64,000 nucleotides of DNA from Ypsolopha sequella (taxonomy: Eukaryota; Arthropoda; Insecta; Lepidoptera; Ypsolophidae). Below, piece by piece: positions 46,701 through 51,430 of the stretch. Position numbers and translations under genes: made by a program. Below the pieces are notes generated by a model. That model searched no databases and was not told the origin of the DNA. It saw only the letters and a list, made by a program, of their open reading frames with translations. Positions within the stretch are counted from its first letter, which is position 1; every line of letters begins with the position of its first letter. The stretch is taken from contig OW203992.1 of assembly GCA_934047225.1 (NCBI GenBank), positions 4,267,501-4,331,500 on the forward strand, written 5' to 3'.

Positions 46701-49629
46701 CTTTTTTTTTTCATTTTTAAGGGTATATAATTAAAACATATTTATATATTTATTCTTAATATAAACAGCTACTCATGGTATATTAGTCAGATTTCGCCTG
46801 ACCAGTTTCACTGTAATCGTACAGCTTATTCAGAGGAAAACAGGATTACGCGACGGTATGTGTTTCTTTGCGAAAGTTCTTTGGTAAATATGATTATAAG
46901 ATGATGTGCTTTCATTTACACCAGGTTTATGAGAACATAGTTCATCGTATAGGTACAAATACGTTTATTGAATGAAATAAAAACAGTAACACATGTTATT
47001 GAATTACAAATGTACCCTGGACTAGACTATTCTGATTCTCAGGGTACTGTCCATGTTAACATATCCCACTAATATTATAAATGCGAAGGTTTGGATGGAT
47101 AGATGGATGGATGGATGTTTGTTACTCCTTCACGCTGAAACTAGTGAAATGATTAGGCTGAAACTTTGTACAAATGTAGTTCTAGACCTGGAATAGGACA
47201 TAGGCTACTTTTTATCCCATTGGAAGGCAATGGGGTGTCAAGTTCCTATAGAAGTACTCCTTCACGCCGTTGTATATTAGTGGAATGGGATAATGAGGAT
47301 TGACGGGATGGGATGGGATAGTGGCATTAGTGGGATGGAATGGGATGGGATGGGATTCGATACGACTGTACAAAAACTTAATAAACGCGGGCTAAAAAGC
47401 TAGTTAGATCATAAACCTTATTGATAAGCATTTTTCTATTTTACTATTTATTTCTAGGTAATTAATAAAATCTAGGTAATTATTAAGTTGAAAGTATGGT
47501 TACTTGAATTTATGAAAATTATTTAAGATGATTTTTGTCCCAAAAAAAGAACATAAATACGATTTTATTGCTAACAGATTCGTGGTTTTCCGTTAAATAC
47601 CTCAATTTTAAAACATTGATTCTGACGACTCCGACAGTTTCCGACACGAGAAACCCAGATCAAGGTGTGGCAACGGTGGCGCCATCTAGCAGCCGCAGGA
47701 ATCAACGCAATACACATACCTATCGCGGCTGCTGGGTGGTACCACTGTCTAATAATAATTTCTTCAAATAAATTATAACGAATGAATGATCGATTGAATA
47801 AATAAATGAATTTGAATGAAAATTAAATTTAGATAAATTGTAAATAAACCTTTTTTACTTTTTTCTAAATAACTTATGTCATATTTAATTTATTGTCAGA
47901 TTCTCAACTGATGCCGGGCCCAGTGGGGCCCGAAATATATCTTGAGTAAAATTTTCACTTTTACCTTTTACTTATTCACTTTTAGTAAACTAAAATTCAA
48001 TTTTAAAATGACACGGAACTCGAACACTCGTATTTGCCATAAAGTAGAGTCCTATTTTATGGCCCATAGAATAACTTCAGCTTATTTTTCAAGAAAATCC
48101 AAGCCTATTAAATAATTTTCATACAACCACGAGCATTTGATAAGTAATTAATTTTCTTTTAAAAAGAAATAACTGCATAACTACCTTCAATAATTTAACA
48201 TTATACAATGTGTAACAGAAAGGTGTAACCATATTTGAAGAGCTTATTCAGTCAATGGTATAGAACAACTTTTACTATGGAGCCAACCCTGAAATCTCAA
48301 AAAAAAATCTGCCTTTCCATACATTTCAGCCGAGCGGCATTGCATTTTTCTATGAAAAAGTTGTTTTTTTTTTTCGAGATACACGGTTTGTTCCATAGTA
48401 AAAGTTGTTCTATACCATTGACTGAATAAGCTCTTCAGATATGGTTACACCTTTCTGTTACACGTTGTATAACCTTCAATAATAGTTAAATAAACACTGG
48501 ACTAGCCAACTAGAAATGAGCTCGCGCGGCCTAGCGATACAAAAGTACCTCTACCAAAGTATCACAATGACAAATGAGAGTCCCAAATATTACTATACAT
48601 TACCCTTTCTTAATGGTCAGGGTAAATGGTACCCCCTTCAACGCAAGGAATGTACTCGTATTTAAATTAGGGGAGAGATACATTAACTTACTTTGAGGGG
48701 CGAAATGAAAACAAAATGACTCAGCGACCTTTTCGAGTGGTAGGGAAATGATATTTAAAATTGTATAAAAGAGATTTATATTGGGTCAAAGTCGAGGACA
48801 TGGAGCGACAGAAACTTCTTTGAAGCATTTTAGAAGGAAGACTACTACAGATTCTGCAAATTGAATTTTGATTTAAAGAGTAATTCTCATGGGTAGGTTA
48901 ATTAATTAGTTCTTTTAGGTGCACTTTTCTAATGAACGTAAACAAAATCCCTCCGGCCGCCATGGCAACTGAGTTTCGCAACCAACGGGCTTATTATGTA
49001 TCTTTAGGTGCCAACTGGACTGGGTGCCTATCATTAAAAACAAAGATGTACTATCGAATTCCGATATTTTCGCACTTGTACTGACGACAAAGTTCGTAAA
49101 TAATAATTCAATACCTAATAAAGGCAATTTTTAAAGTTCAGTTTTTATCTATGTTTTTAATGATACGGACCCAAGTCCATTTCGCAGCCAAACATATGCA
49201 TATATATATATATGTATAATAGAGGTGCACATTATCAAAAAAGAAAAAAACTTTCTCACTTCTCAACCAGTTGCCAAAGAAGATATTCTAGTATTATTTC
49301 ACAACCCGTTGCCAACTAAGAATTCCTCAAGAAATGTGGTTACATAAGAGGATTTTTTTCGTTTATAATTCACAACTACTGTCCTACGGTGTAGTAATCA
49401 AAACAATCAGATTCACCACGCTCAGTTATCGTTAGTAAGTCGGTTACGTAAACAAACCGTGACCGACCATTGAAGTGTCAAACCACCACCAACCACCATA
49501 GTCCATATCATGGTGGTTAAAAATAAAATTAACTGTTGTTACCTTTTTGAGATCTTTGTTGATATCTGTGTCGTCAGCTTTCCTTTTCTCGCAAGACAGT
49601 ATACAGCCTTTTCCGTTGTCTTTTTCACT
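16690..49629 (-). CDS. RPUSD2: RluA/RPUSD2-type RNA pseudouridine synthase, 12 exons plus one alternative exon (5' end missing)
   Basis: Predicted to isomerise uridine to pseudouridine in RNA. Joined exons on the minus strand: 49629-49543, 38367-38280, 36298-36076, 35253-35166 (or 32137-32050), 30525-30417, 27220-27109, 24484-24288, 23677-23480, 21469-21374, 20222-20083, 17937-17752, 16764-16690. They give 532 residues plus stop with no phase conflict. In order: a Lys-rich N-terminal tail, an [12 protein letters not shown] block, an S4-like region, the catalytic domain with [20 protein letters not shown] (catalytic Asp) and [18 protein letters not shown], then an acidic/Ser-Pro linker and a conserved C-terminal [10 protein letters not shown]...[14 protein letters not shown] block. 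Domain order and length resemble metazoan RPUSD2 and the fly RluA genes. The initiator exon is not identified. Intron sizes range from about 0.7 to 11 kb, and the introns carry many transposons. Confidence 0.9.
17420..17740 (+). mobile_element. 3' end of a non-LTR retrotransposon (copy 1)
   Basis: Plus-strand reading 17537-17704 gives [20 protein letters not shown], then [20 protein letters not shown] and [13 protein letters not shown]. This resembles C-termini of lepidopteran RTE-like endonuclease/reverse transcriptase ORFs. Upstream, [21 protein letters not shown] is in another frame. The copy is severely truncated and ends about 50 bp from the RPUSD2-like splice donor at 17751. A second copy is at 50905-51430. 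Confidence 0.65.
17752..17937 (-). CDS. RPUSD2: RPUSD2-like exon: conserved C-terminal block
   Basis: A 186-nt, phase 0/0 exon (acceptor GTTCCAACAG, donor GTCAGT). It encodes a Pro/Ala-rich stretch and then [20 protein letters not shown] and LHAWKYK. The Cys/Arg-rich block and the LHAxxY motif continue directly into [14 protein letters not shown] of the last exon, as in RPUSD2-type C-termini. A non-LTR retrotransposon tail lies within about 50 bp of the donor. Confidence 0.9.
18045..18240. repeat. Interspersed MITE-like repeat (GGAAGCCGGAAACTGGCGAT family)
   Basis: GCGGAAGCCGGAAACTGGCG and GTACATACGAAGAACTATTC, ending GGTTGGCTCCATAGTAAAAT. The same ends are found compactly at 40645-40712 (TTTACTATGGAACCAACC) and in part at 48268-48405. 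Non-coding. Confidence 0.5.
18570..18602. repeat. (CAAACT)n microsatellite
   Basis: Five CAAACT units followed by CAATTTATTGATAAATAAAA, which looks like the tail of a reverse-oriented or decayed retroposon. Confidence 0.7.
18801..19200. repeat. SINE fragment followed by a GC-rich segment of unknown origin
   Basis: 18810-18850 (TACTTGCTGAACGGTGTAGG) matches the body of the tRNA-headed SINE at 49728. The next ~280 bp (18900-19180) are strikingly GC-rich against the background, with repeated GCGCGCCTGC and GTCGTGCTCCTCC/GCCGTGCTCCTCC units. ORFs on the minus strand show no domain. Confidence 0.4.
19920..19959 (+). ncRNA. Hammerhead-ribozyme-like motif, copy 1 (decayed core)
   Basis: Stem I TTCC...GGAA, core TTGATAAT in place of CUGAUGAN, stem II GCC(ATAAAA)GGC, then GAAAC, a two-base-pair stem III and GTC. 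Downstream sequence (AGTACTAAATAAATTTG, TAGTACAAGTGACTT) resembles that after copy 2. Two core positions deviate, so activity is doubtful. Confidence 0.45.
20083..20222 (-). CDS. RPUSD2: RPUSD2-like exon: Ser/Thr-rich linker 2
   Basis: A 140-nt exon (acceptor CCGTTCCAG, donor GTATAG) encoding [20 protein letters not shown], a Met-rich middle and an acidic end (LNDDSDDAK). It is likely a disordered linker between the catalytic domain and the C-terminal block. Phase fits both neighbours. The donor is weaker than the others. Confidence 0.78.
21374..21469 (-). CDS. RPUSD2: RPUSD2-like exon: Ser/Pro-rich linker 1
   Basis: A 96-nt exon (acceptor TGTTTGCAG, donor GTAAGT) encoding [20 protein letters not shown] and a Pro-rich end. 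It has low complexity and no domain. Phases on both sides (enters phase 1, leaves phase 1) match the neighbours, which is the main evidence that it is coding. Confidence 0.8.
21834..21965 (-). repeat. R1 non-LTR tail family, partial inverted copy
   Basis: Reads the reverse complement of the 5' part of the repeat at 24582-25068 (CCGCCCATTCGATTAGTCTT, AGCAAGATCATGTC). Confidence 0.6.
23049..23425. repeat. Foldback MITE inside the RPUSD2-like gene
   Basis: Inverted arms of about 115-120 bp: 23049-23167 begins AAGGTGGATGGTCCAAGG and 23311-23425 ends CCTTGGACCATCCACCTT. They match apart from scattered substitutions. Internal marks include CACACGTTCCATCAACTTTA and its complement. It ends about 55 bp from the donor of the exon at 23480. 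Target duplication not resolved. Confidence 0.8.
23480..23677 (-). CDS. RPUSD2: RPUSD2-like exon: YPVVNDPLY block and acidic segment
   Basis: A 198-nt exon (acceptor CCTCAACAG, donor GTGAGA). It opens with [20 protein letters not shown], the last conserved block of the catalytic fold (usual pattern G-x-P-I-x-x-D-x-x-Y), then runs into an acidic stretch ([21 protein letters not shown]). A 377-bp foldback MITE ends about 55 bp beyond the splice donor. Confidence 0.93.
24288..24484 (-). CDS. RPUSD2: RPUSD2-like exon: [11 protein letters not shown] motif
   Basis: A 197-nt exon (acceptor TTTCCAG, donor GTGAGT). It encodes [20 protein letters not shown] and then [20 protein letters not shown]. The TGRxHQIRxH stretch is the conserved substrate-binding motif III of the RluA family. 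It ends phase 1 and completes LG with the next exon. Confidence 0.95.
24582..25068 (+). repeat. R1 family: 3' end of a non-LTR retrotransposon, copy 1
   Basis: Starts CTTATCCCTTGGTTAAAGTA and contains TTCTTAGCAAGACTAATCGA and GGTCAGCCGCCTGG. It ends with AATAAACTATTTGAATTTGA, a polyadenylation-like signal and TTTGAA tail usual for lepidopteran LINEs. Other copies: 33672-34140 (+), 33190-33385 (-), 51915-53033 (-, interrupted) and 21834-21965 (-). Confidence 0.75.
25113..25175. repeat. Perfect 24-bp hairpin
   Basis: Arms 25113-25136 and 25152-25175 (core CATAGGAAAACAGTTAAATG), loop 15 nt. No other copy recognised in the window. Confidence 0.75.
25601..25982. repeat. TTAA-flanked foldback MITE
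   Basis: TTAA occurs at both edges. Between them are arms of about 180 bp beginning AGCGCTTTATGCTGC and ending GCAGCATTATAGCGCC, with a short unpaired centre around 25790. The TTAA duplication suggests mobilisation by a piggyBac- or Kolobok-type transposase. Confidence 0.75.
26262..26395. repeat. Interspersed repeat related to the window start
   Basis: GAGGTTCGCTTCGCTTCGC, CTCCTCCTTGCTCCGCTCGT and TTTTTGACTTTTGGTAAAAG match the core at 120-260 with substitutions. Confidence 0.5.
26894..26931 (+). ncRNA. Hammerhead-ribozyme-like motif, copy 2 (decayed core)
   Basis: Stem I ACCT/AGGT, core TTGAAAAT, stem II GCT(TAATAC)AGC, GAAAC, stem III AC-CG-GT and GTC, spaced as in a minimal type I hammerhead. 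It is followed by GGACAAGTACAAGTGTATT, related to the flank of copy 1. Confidence 0.45.
27109..27220 (-). CDS. RPUSD2: RPUSD2-like exon: post-catalytic helix
   Basis: A 112-nt exon (acceptor TCTGCCAG, donor GTAAGT). It encodes [20 protein letters not shown] followed by [16 protein letters not shown], the region after the catalytic Asp (usual pattern G-L-L-x-F). The phase-2 end joins T|GAA of the next exon to give Asp-Glu. Confidence 0.93.
27241..27459 (-). pseudogene. Intronic ORF with a CCHC-type zinc-finger motif
   Basis: A 72-codon minus-strand ORF with [20 protein letters not shown] then NTCP: C-x2-C-x11-H-x3-C spacing, as in a variant C2H2 finger. It ends NPKNHHH-stop 21 bp before the RPUSD2-like exon at 27220. 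It could be a transposon remnant or an alternative 3' terminal exon; a CAG at about 27434 would join the preceding exon in frame. Function not recognised. Confidence 0.3.
27758..27945. repeat. Palindrome-rich MITE-like block
   Basis: Two adjoining foldbacks: ATACGAGAGCGATGAAACG with CGAGTTTCGTAT (27763-27850), and GCACAAGTGCGGAAAATG with CATTTTACGCACGGTGTGC (27857-27935). The second is centred on ACTTTACGCACGC/GCGTGCGTAAAGT. Confidence 0.6.
28397..28856. mobile_element. hAT-type MITE with a perfect 8-bp target duplication
   Basis: A 460-bp element with terminal TAGGGATGCAAAC and GTTTGCATCCCTA. It is flanked on both sides by GTGTGGAC (28389-28396 and 28857-28864). The 8-bp duplication and TAGGG termini fit the hAT superfamily. 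Both subterminal regions carry clustered AAAACATCGATGTATCGATG-type units. No transposase ORF. Confidence 0.9.
28986..29150 (+). repeat. tRNA-derived SINE, 5'-truncated degenerate copy
   Basis: TATTTGTAGACTTACTACTT, GCTGAACGGTGAAG and CGTCTGTGAAACGTGGGCG match the body of the SINE at 49728-50050. The tRNA head is missing. Confidence 0.55.
29627..29755. repeat. Foldback MITE family F, copy 1
   Basis: GACAGGACTCTTAAAATAAG and AATAGGTTAAGTCGTGTT, with a decayed inverted left half. Matches 38950-39112. Confidence 0.55.
30417..30525 (-). CDS. RPUSD2: RPUSD2-like catalytic exon (HRLDRLTSG)
   Basis: A 109-nt exon (acceptor CCCACAG, donor GTAAGC), starting in phase 0 and ending in phase 1. It encodes [20 protein letters not shown] and ends with HRLDRLTS, where the Asp is the invariant catalytic residue of RluA-type pseudouridine synthases. 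It is compatible in frame with either upstream 88-nt exon. Confidence 0.95.
31064..32049. other. Intron sequence between alternative exon b and the catalytic exon
   Basis: No transposon recognised. A moderately GC-rich patch around 31480-31640 has open frames on the minus strand but no domain. The segment may hold splicing signals for the alternative exons; I could not define any by eye. Confidence 0.35.
32050..32137 (-). CDS. RPUSD2: RPUSD2-like alternative exon, copy b (predicted mutually exclusive with copy a)
   Basis: An 88-nt minus-strand exon preceded by GGGCCAG and followed by a strong GTGAGT donor. It encodes [18 protein letters not shown] followed by [11 protein letters not shown]. 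This aligns residue for residue, without gaps, with copy a (HE.PV..P......ID......KP.S.P). The frame stays open and the key KP pair is kept. It sits between copy a and the catalytic exon at 30525, as expected for tandem exon duplication. The acceptor polypyrimidine tract is weak, so use may be regulated. Nucleotide divergence from copy a is large, so the duplication is old. No transcript evidence is available here. Confidence 0.82.
32138..33189. other. Intron sequence between alternative exons a and b
   Basis: AT-rich; no repeat or ORF that I recognise, unlike the TE-filled part from 33190 onward. Confidence 0.35.
33190..33385 (-). repeat. R1 non-LTR tail family, internally deleted inverted copy
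   Basis: Reverse complement of R1: ATTCAAATTCATACACTTTT at one end and AGGTTACATATAAATACATG at the other, with the central Gly/Pro-coding-like GC block missing. Confidence 0.6.
33672..34140 (+). repeat. R1 non-LTR tail family, copy 2
   Basis: Same start (CCCTTATCTAAAGTAGATAT), centre (TTCTTAGCAAGACTAATCGA) and AATAAACTATTTGAATTTGA end as the copy at 24582. It lies about 290 bp from an inverted copy. Confidence 0.75.
34141..35165. other. Intron sequence before alternative exon a
   Basis: No recognised repeat or coding sequence. A GC-richer patch lies at 34520-34730. Confidence 0.3.
35166..35253 (-). CDS. RPUSD2: RPUSD2-like alternative exon, copy a
   Basis: An 88-nt exon with acceptor TCGTTACAG and donor GTAAGT. 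It contributes the last base of an Arg codon and then 29 codons: [18 protein letters not shown] followed by [11 protein letters not shown]. The NKPASIP segment joins [11 protein letters not shown] of the next exon to form the first conserved block of the RluA catalytic domain. A diverged copy with the same length and phase lies at 32050-32137. Joining both would add 88 nt (not a multiple of 3) and shift the frame. Copy a matches the family pattern more closely, so it is probably the constitutive form. Confidence 0.9.
36076..36298 (-). CDS. RPUSD2: RPUSD2-like exon: YPYYF block and S4-like region
   Basis: A 223-nt exon (acceptor TTATTTCAG, donor GTATGT) encoding 73 complete codons plus split codons on both sides. 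The product contains [18 protein letters not shown], then [14 protein letters not shown] and [13 protein letters not shown], an S4-like RNA-binding segment that precedes the catalytic fold in RluA proteins. It ends in phase 2 (AG). That completes an Arg codon with the leading G of either alternative exon downstream. Confidence 0.92.
37449..37805. repeat. GC-rich inverted-repeat element
   Basis: Arms CGGCCATAGCTTCAGGCTTC (left, from 37450) and GAAGCCTGAAGCTATGGCCG (right, to about 37803), imperfect over ~45 bp. They enclose a CpG-rich core (AGCGCGCTCGCTCGCTCAAA) very unlike the surrounding intron. Overlapping ORFs have no domain. Likely a non-autonomous transposon; a CpG-island-like origin is the alternative. 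Confidence 0.55.
38280..38367 (-). CDS. RPUSD2: RPUSD2-like exon: linker into the ENG motif
   Basis: An 88-nt exon between a TTGTTACAG acceptor and a GTAAGA donor. It starts in phase 0 and ends in phase 1. It encodes [19 protein letters not shown], which runs into [10 protein letters not shown] of the next exon; this junction is strongly conserved in RPUSD2-type proteins. A tRNA-like sequence lies about 250 bp upstream in the same intron. Confidence 0.9.
38615..38688 (+). tRNA. tRNA-like sequence, probably pseudogene or SINE head
   Basis: A-box-like TGGCGCAATTGGTAGCGC and a perfect B box GGTTCGAATCC. D stem GCGC/GCGC, anticodon stem CTTGT/ACAAG with loop CTTGATA (anticodon TGA by position). 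The T stem is nearly intact. The acceptor stem ACCTCGG/CCCGGAA pairs poorly, so a functional tRNA is unlikely. Confidence 0.45.
38950..39112. repeat. Foldback MITE family F, copy 2
   Basis: Inverted arms ACCGTTTCGGTGAAGCACAT...CTTAACTTATTTGACAG and CTGTCAAATAAGTTAAGACG...GCCGAATCGGT, ~160 bp overall. Related to 29627-29755. Confidence 0.7.
39113..40644. other. Intron stretch without recognised features
   Basis: AT-rich. Several open frames (39167-39454 plus; 39768-40079 minus) show no domain or repeat signature that I recognise. Confidence 0.35.
40645..40712. repeat. Short MITE-like repeat (GGAAGCCGGAAACTGGCGAT family)
   Basis: Shares TCGGAAGCCGGAAACTGGCG and TTACTATGGAACCAACC with 18045-18240. 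Confidence 0.55.
40727..40965 (+). repeat. tRNA-derived SINE, copy B
   Basis: A tRNA-like head (CTCTGTGGTCTAATTC as A box, ACGGGTTCAAATTCCGT around a B box) is followed by a body shared with the SINE at 49728: GGTGATAGGGCTCA, CACCCGTCACGT, ATCGTCGTGAAACGTGGGT and CCCCTTGGGGATTCATG. The head differs from that of the other copy. Confidence 0.75.
41160..41640. repeat. Unclassified GC-richer interspersed-repeat candidate
   Basis: A 480-bp block with base composition unlike its flanks (CACTCCCGGCGGTCATTCTG, CCCAGACATGGTGGGCCTCC). It has no open frame and resembles a decayed LINE 3' region. No second copy in the window. Confidence 0.3.
41940..42095 (+). repeat. Lep1-like Helitron 3' portion
   Basis: GAGAACCACTCAACGGATTTGG and TAATAAAATAACCAACG, ending TGCGGGCGAAACACTAGTTA. 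The 'cgggcgaa-acactagtt' terminus and the 'ccactcaacggattt' block are typical of the Lep1 non-autonomous Helitrons of Lepidoptera. Confidence 0.6.
42100..42605. other. CpG-rich block of unknown nature
   Basis: Contains AACGCCATCTATCGAGCC, GTGGAGTGCGGCCCGTC and a 110-codon plus-strand ORF (42269-42601) with an internal [16 protein letters not shown] see no domain. It could be the leader of a retroelement or a promoter region. Confidence 0.3.
42757..42815 (-). repeat. Interspersed repeat family P, fragment
   Basis: GGTCAGCTGCGAGTCGGACT and AAAGGGTTCCGTAAGACCC, the two ends of family P brought together by internal deletion. Confidence 0.5.
43111..43413 (+). repeat. Interspersed repeat family P, copy 2
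   Basis: Starts GGGTTCCGTACCCAAAGGGT with GACTCCGCTGTCCGTCAGTC, CATGAACCGTGATAGTTAGC and CAGTTGAAATTTTCACAGA. Ends GTGCGAGTCCGACTCGCACTTGG-type sequence. Non-coding. Confidence 0.7.
43540..43727 (-). repeat. Interspersed repeat family P, inverted partial copy
   Basis: The reverse complement reads TTCCGTACCCGAAGGGTGCC and CCAGTTGAAATTTTCACAGA, matching copy 2 and lying head-to-tail opposite it. Confidence 0.65.
43728..45008. other. No gene seen
   Basis: AT-rich intron sequence. A short inverted relation exists between GCGCCTGCCAAAT near 43990 and ATTTGGCAGGCGC near 44080. Confidence 0.35.
45009..45122. repeat. Perfect 41-bp inverted repeat
   Basis: Arms 45009-45049 and 45082-45122 are exact reverse complements (core ACATACGGCTTGAACACTCA), with a 32-nt loop that itself repeats TTGACCACTCACG. 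Perfect pairing suggests recent origin. Confidence 0.9.
45123..46377. other. No gene seen
   Basis: AT-rich intron sequence; nothing recognised except a CG-richer patch at 45885-45945. Confidence 0.35.
46378..46486. repeat. Short foldback element
   Basis: GTTTCGTTCATTTCGATCGCC with TGACGTCCACCT, opposed by AGGTGTACGTCATTTGGCGA and TCAAATGAACGCAG. Arms ~36 bp, imperfect. Confidence 0.6.
46797..46836 (-). ncRNA. Hammerhead-ribozyme-like motif, copy 3 (minus strand)
   Basis: On the minus strand: stem I CCT/AGG, core CTGAATAA, stem II GCTG(TACGATTA)CAGT, GAAAC, stem III AC-TG-GT and GTC. It has the same layout as copies at 19920 and 26894 but with different stem sequences. Confidence 0.45.
47057..47405 (+). 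repeat. Lep1-like Helitron copy with an internal GGGAT minisatellite
   Basis: Starts CCCACTAATATTATAAATGC, then ACTCCTTCACGCTGAAACTA and ATAGGCTACTTTTTATCCCA, ending ACGCGGGCTAAAAAGCTAGT. These are the hallmark 5', middle and 3' pieces of Lep1 Helitrons. GGATG units occur at 47097-47122, and GATGGGATGGGAT-type repeats expand at 47285-47362. Confidence 0.75.
48195..48471. repeat. Foldback element flanked by a 12-bp direct repeat
   Basis: About 72-bp inverted arms (TGTAACAGAAAGGTGTAACC ... and its complement) with an A/T-rich centre. ACCTTCAATAAT precedes (48183-48194) and follows (48472-48483). Part of the arm (TTTTACTATGGAGCCAACC) is shared with the 18045 repeat. Confidence 0.7.
48988..49200. 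repeat. MITE family M, copy 1
   Basis: Terminal TATTATGTATCTTTAGGTGC / CCAACTGGACTGGGT opposed by ATCTATGTTTTTAATGATAC / CCAAGTCCATTTCGCAGCC. Same family as 51004-51230. Confidence 0.65.
49543..49629 (-). CDS. RPUSD2: RPUSD2-like exon, N-terminal charged region (candidate first visible exon)
   Basis: This is an 87-nt exon, phase 0 on both sides, preceded by a pyrimidine-rich tract ending TTTCAG and followed by a GTAACA donor. It encodes 29 charged residues including [10 protein letters not shown]. The frame joins the next exon at 38367 without conflict. No catalytic motif is present, so the assignment rests on strand, splice sites and phase. An isolated spurious exon remains possible, because the intron to the next exon is about 11 kb. 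Confidence 0.6.
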
Positions 49630-49727
49630 CTGAAACAAGAAGAAAACCCAGGTTAAAATTTAAAACCAAGCTTTATGTTACCACGCGTCTCCTTACGCAA
49701 ATATACGTTCAAACTAGGACGGTAGCT

Positions 49728-50050
49728 CAGGGCTAGAACGCTGGCCTCTCAATCTTGAGATTCAGGTTCGATCCCCGATCGGGCATGCACCAGTGAGTTT
49801 TTCGGAATTTATGTGCAAAGTATTTGTAGTACTTACTACTTGGTTAAACGGTGAAGAAAAACATCGTAAGGAAACCTGCATGCCCTAAAAAGCGTGTATT
49901 TGTGCCCGAACAACGGCGATAGGGCTCACTACCCATCACGTTGGGACGTAATAATCGTCAGTGAAGCGCGGGTATAACGAATGTGGACCACTTAGAACAC
50001 CTCAGGCACTCCCTTGGGGATTCATATCGTCACGATTACTTTATATTTAT
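49728..50050 (+). repeat. tRNA-derived SINE, full-length copy A
   Basis: The tRNA-like head GGACGGTAGCTCAGGGCTAG (A box) ... AGGTTCGATCCCCGA (B box) is followed by the SINE body (TACTTACTACTTGGTTAAAC, GCCCGAACAACGGCGATAGG, CGTCAGTGAAGCGCGGGT, CTCCCTTGGGGATTCATA). Further copies: 40727, 28986, 18801. Confidence 0.8.
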
Positions 50051-50904
50051 ATACTACGACGTAGCGGGTCTACAAAACGGGAAACCTAGGGGGTCGTAGC
50101 ACTTGCTATGTCGTAGCAAATTTGACGCAAATGTGTAAAAAGAAAATCAAGAAAGGCTACAGAATAAAGTACTACGTGCCACAGTATAAGTACTAAGTGC
50201 CACAGTACAAGCTATCGTTTATTCACTATTGGAAAAATAAAACATTAAGGTGAGTCATCCCGCTCAACTACCCTGTAAATGCTTTAGGTGTTTGAGACGT
50301 CCTGATGGCTTTGATCTCAATGAAACTTTGCACACTTTGACCCATCTCTGATCAAGAAGTGCAAGATGGCGAGATGTTCAAAAAGCGCCGATAAAGCTAT
50401 TATTCATAAAATTTTGCTTTTTGGGCTACATATGAAAAATACTTACGAAATGAAAAAAAGTATGAAGAAAATAAGCTATTGACTTCACATTCAGTTTTTA
50501 CCCTTTAAATAAATCTTGAGAAAAATCCAGGCGTAAAGGGGCCTCTTAAGAAATAATCGTTCTTTTATGTGTGAAATAAGACTAAAACATTTTTTAAGTC
50601 GTCCCAGTTTCCGGCTCCAAAGTATTTTCACTCTTTTAAGAACGCTTCATGAACTACTACTGGGTAGATTGATGTACGGTTGACAGTACAAACGAAGTTT
50701 AATCAATGCAAGATAATTGACAGTTATGGAGTCAAAAATGATTCGCTGAGTGCTGCAACCAGTTGTTCATCATTTAAATATCATTCAAATCGTGATGTTG
50801 AAGAAACCAGGACGGCTATTCTGGCACGTGCGGAAAAATTGCTAAGCAGATTCCGGATGATTTCAAAAGAGACTTTCTTCGTATGTATCTCTATTGATTT
50901 CTTT
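50051..50904. other. No gene seen
   Basis: Includes a GTAGC-rich patch at 50056-50125 resembling 6725-6940, and an 83-codon ORF at 50680-50931 without a domain. CCAGGACGGCTATTCTGGCA at about 50807 is present inverted near 51570. Confidence 0.35.
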
Positions 50905-51430
50905 GAAAACCTAAATGGTTTGGACATGTAGAGAGGATGAATGAAAGTAGAGTGACGAAATAAATGTATGGTGCGCTAGTTGAAGGTACAGCTCGACCAG
51001 CTCCCCTATTCTGTATCTTAGGTTGCCAACTGGACAGGGGGCCTATCGTCAAAAACATAGATAAAAACGGAACTTTCAAAATTGCCTTTAGACGGTATTA
51101 AACTATTTACGAACTGTGACGTCTCTTCAAATGCGAACATATCCTTAGACAATCGAAATTCGATAGTGTATCTATGTTTTTGATGATACTCACCCAGTTC
51201 AGTTGGCAACTAAGATACATAATAGGCTCGCTGGGCGCCCTAGGAGGACGTATGCTGACCAAATTGGCGACATACTGAAGAAGGGCCATGTCAACGGAAT
51301 AGAAGAGCTTGTATGACTAGATTGATGGATGTGGAAGAGGAGAAAAAGGTGTGTCTGGATCGTAGCAGATGGAAATCTGTAGTCTCTGCCTACCCCTCTT
51401 TGAGACAGGCGTAAGTGTATGTATGTATGT
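50905..51430 (+). mobile_element. 3' end of a non-LTR retrotransposon (copy 2) interrupted by a MITE
   Basis: Begins KWFGHVERMNESRVTK in frame at about 50911. It is split by 51004-51230 and resumes with [19 protein letters not shown] sequence and RSRWKSVVSAYPSL. It matches 17420-17740 and is followed by a short (GTAT)n. Confidence 0.65.
51004..51230. repeat. MITE family M, copy 2, nested in a non-LTR tail
   Basis: Inverted arms of ~57 bp: CCTATTCTGTATCTTAGGTT...TCAAAAACATAGATA and TATCTATGTTTTTGATGATA...AACTAAGATACATAATAGG. The insertion splits a coding stretch that is continuous at 17530. Confidence 0.75.

Noticed and set aside
47285..47362. GGGAT-rich tract considered as a CRISPR-like or telomeric array
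   Set aside because: Insect telomeres are TTAGG-type and CRISPR is not expected in an insect nuclear genome; the units are an internal expansion of a Lep1 Helitron.
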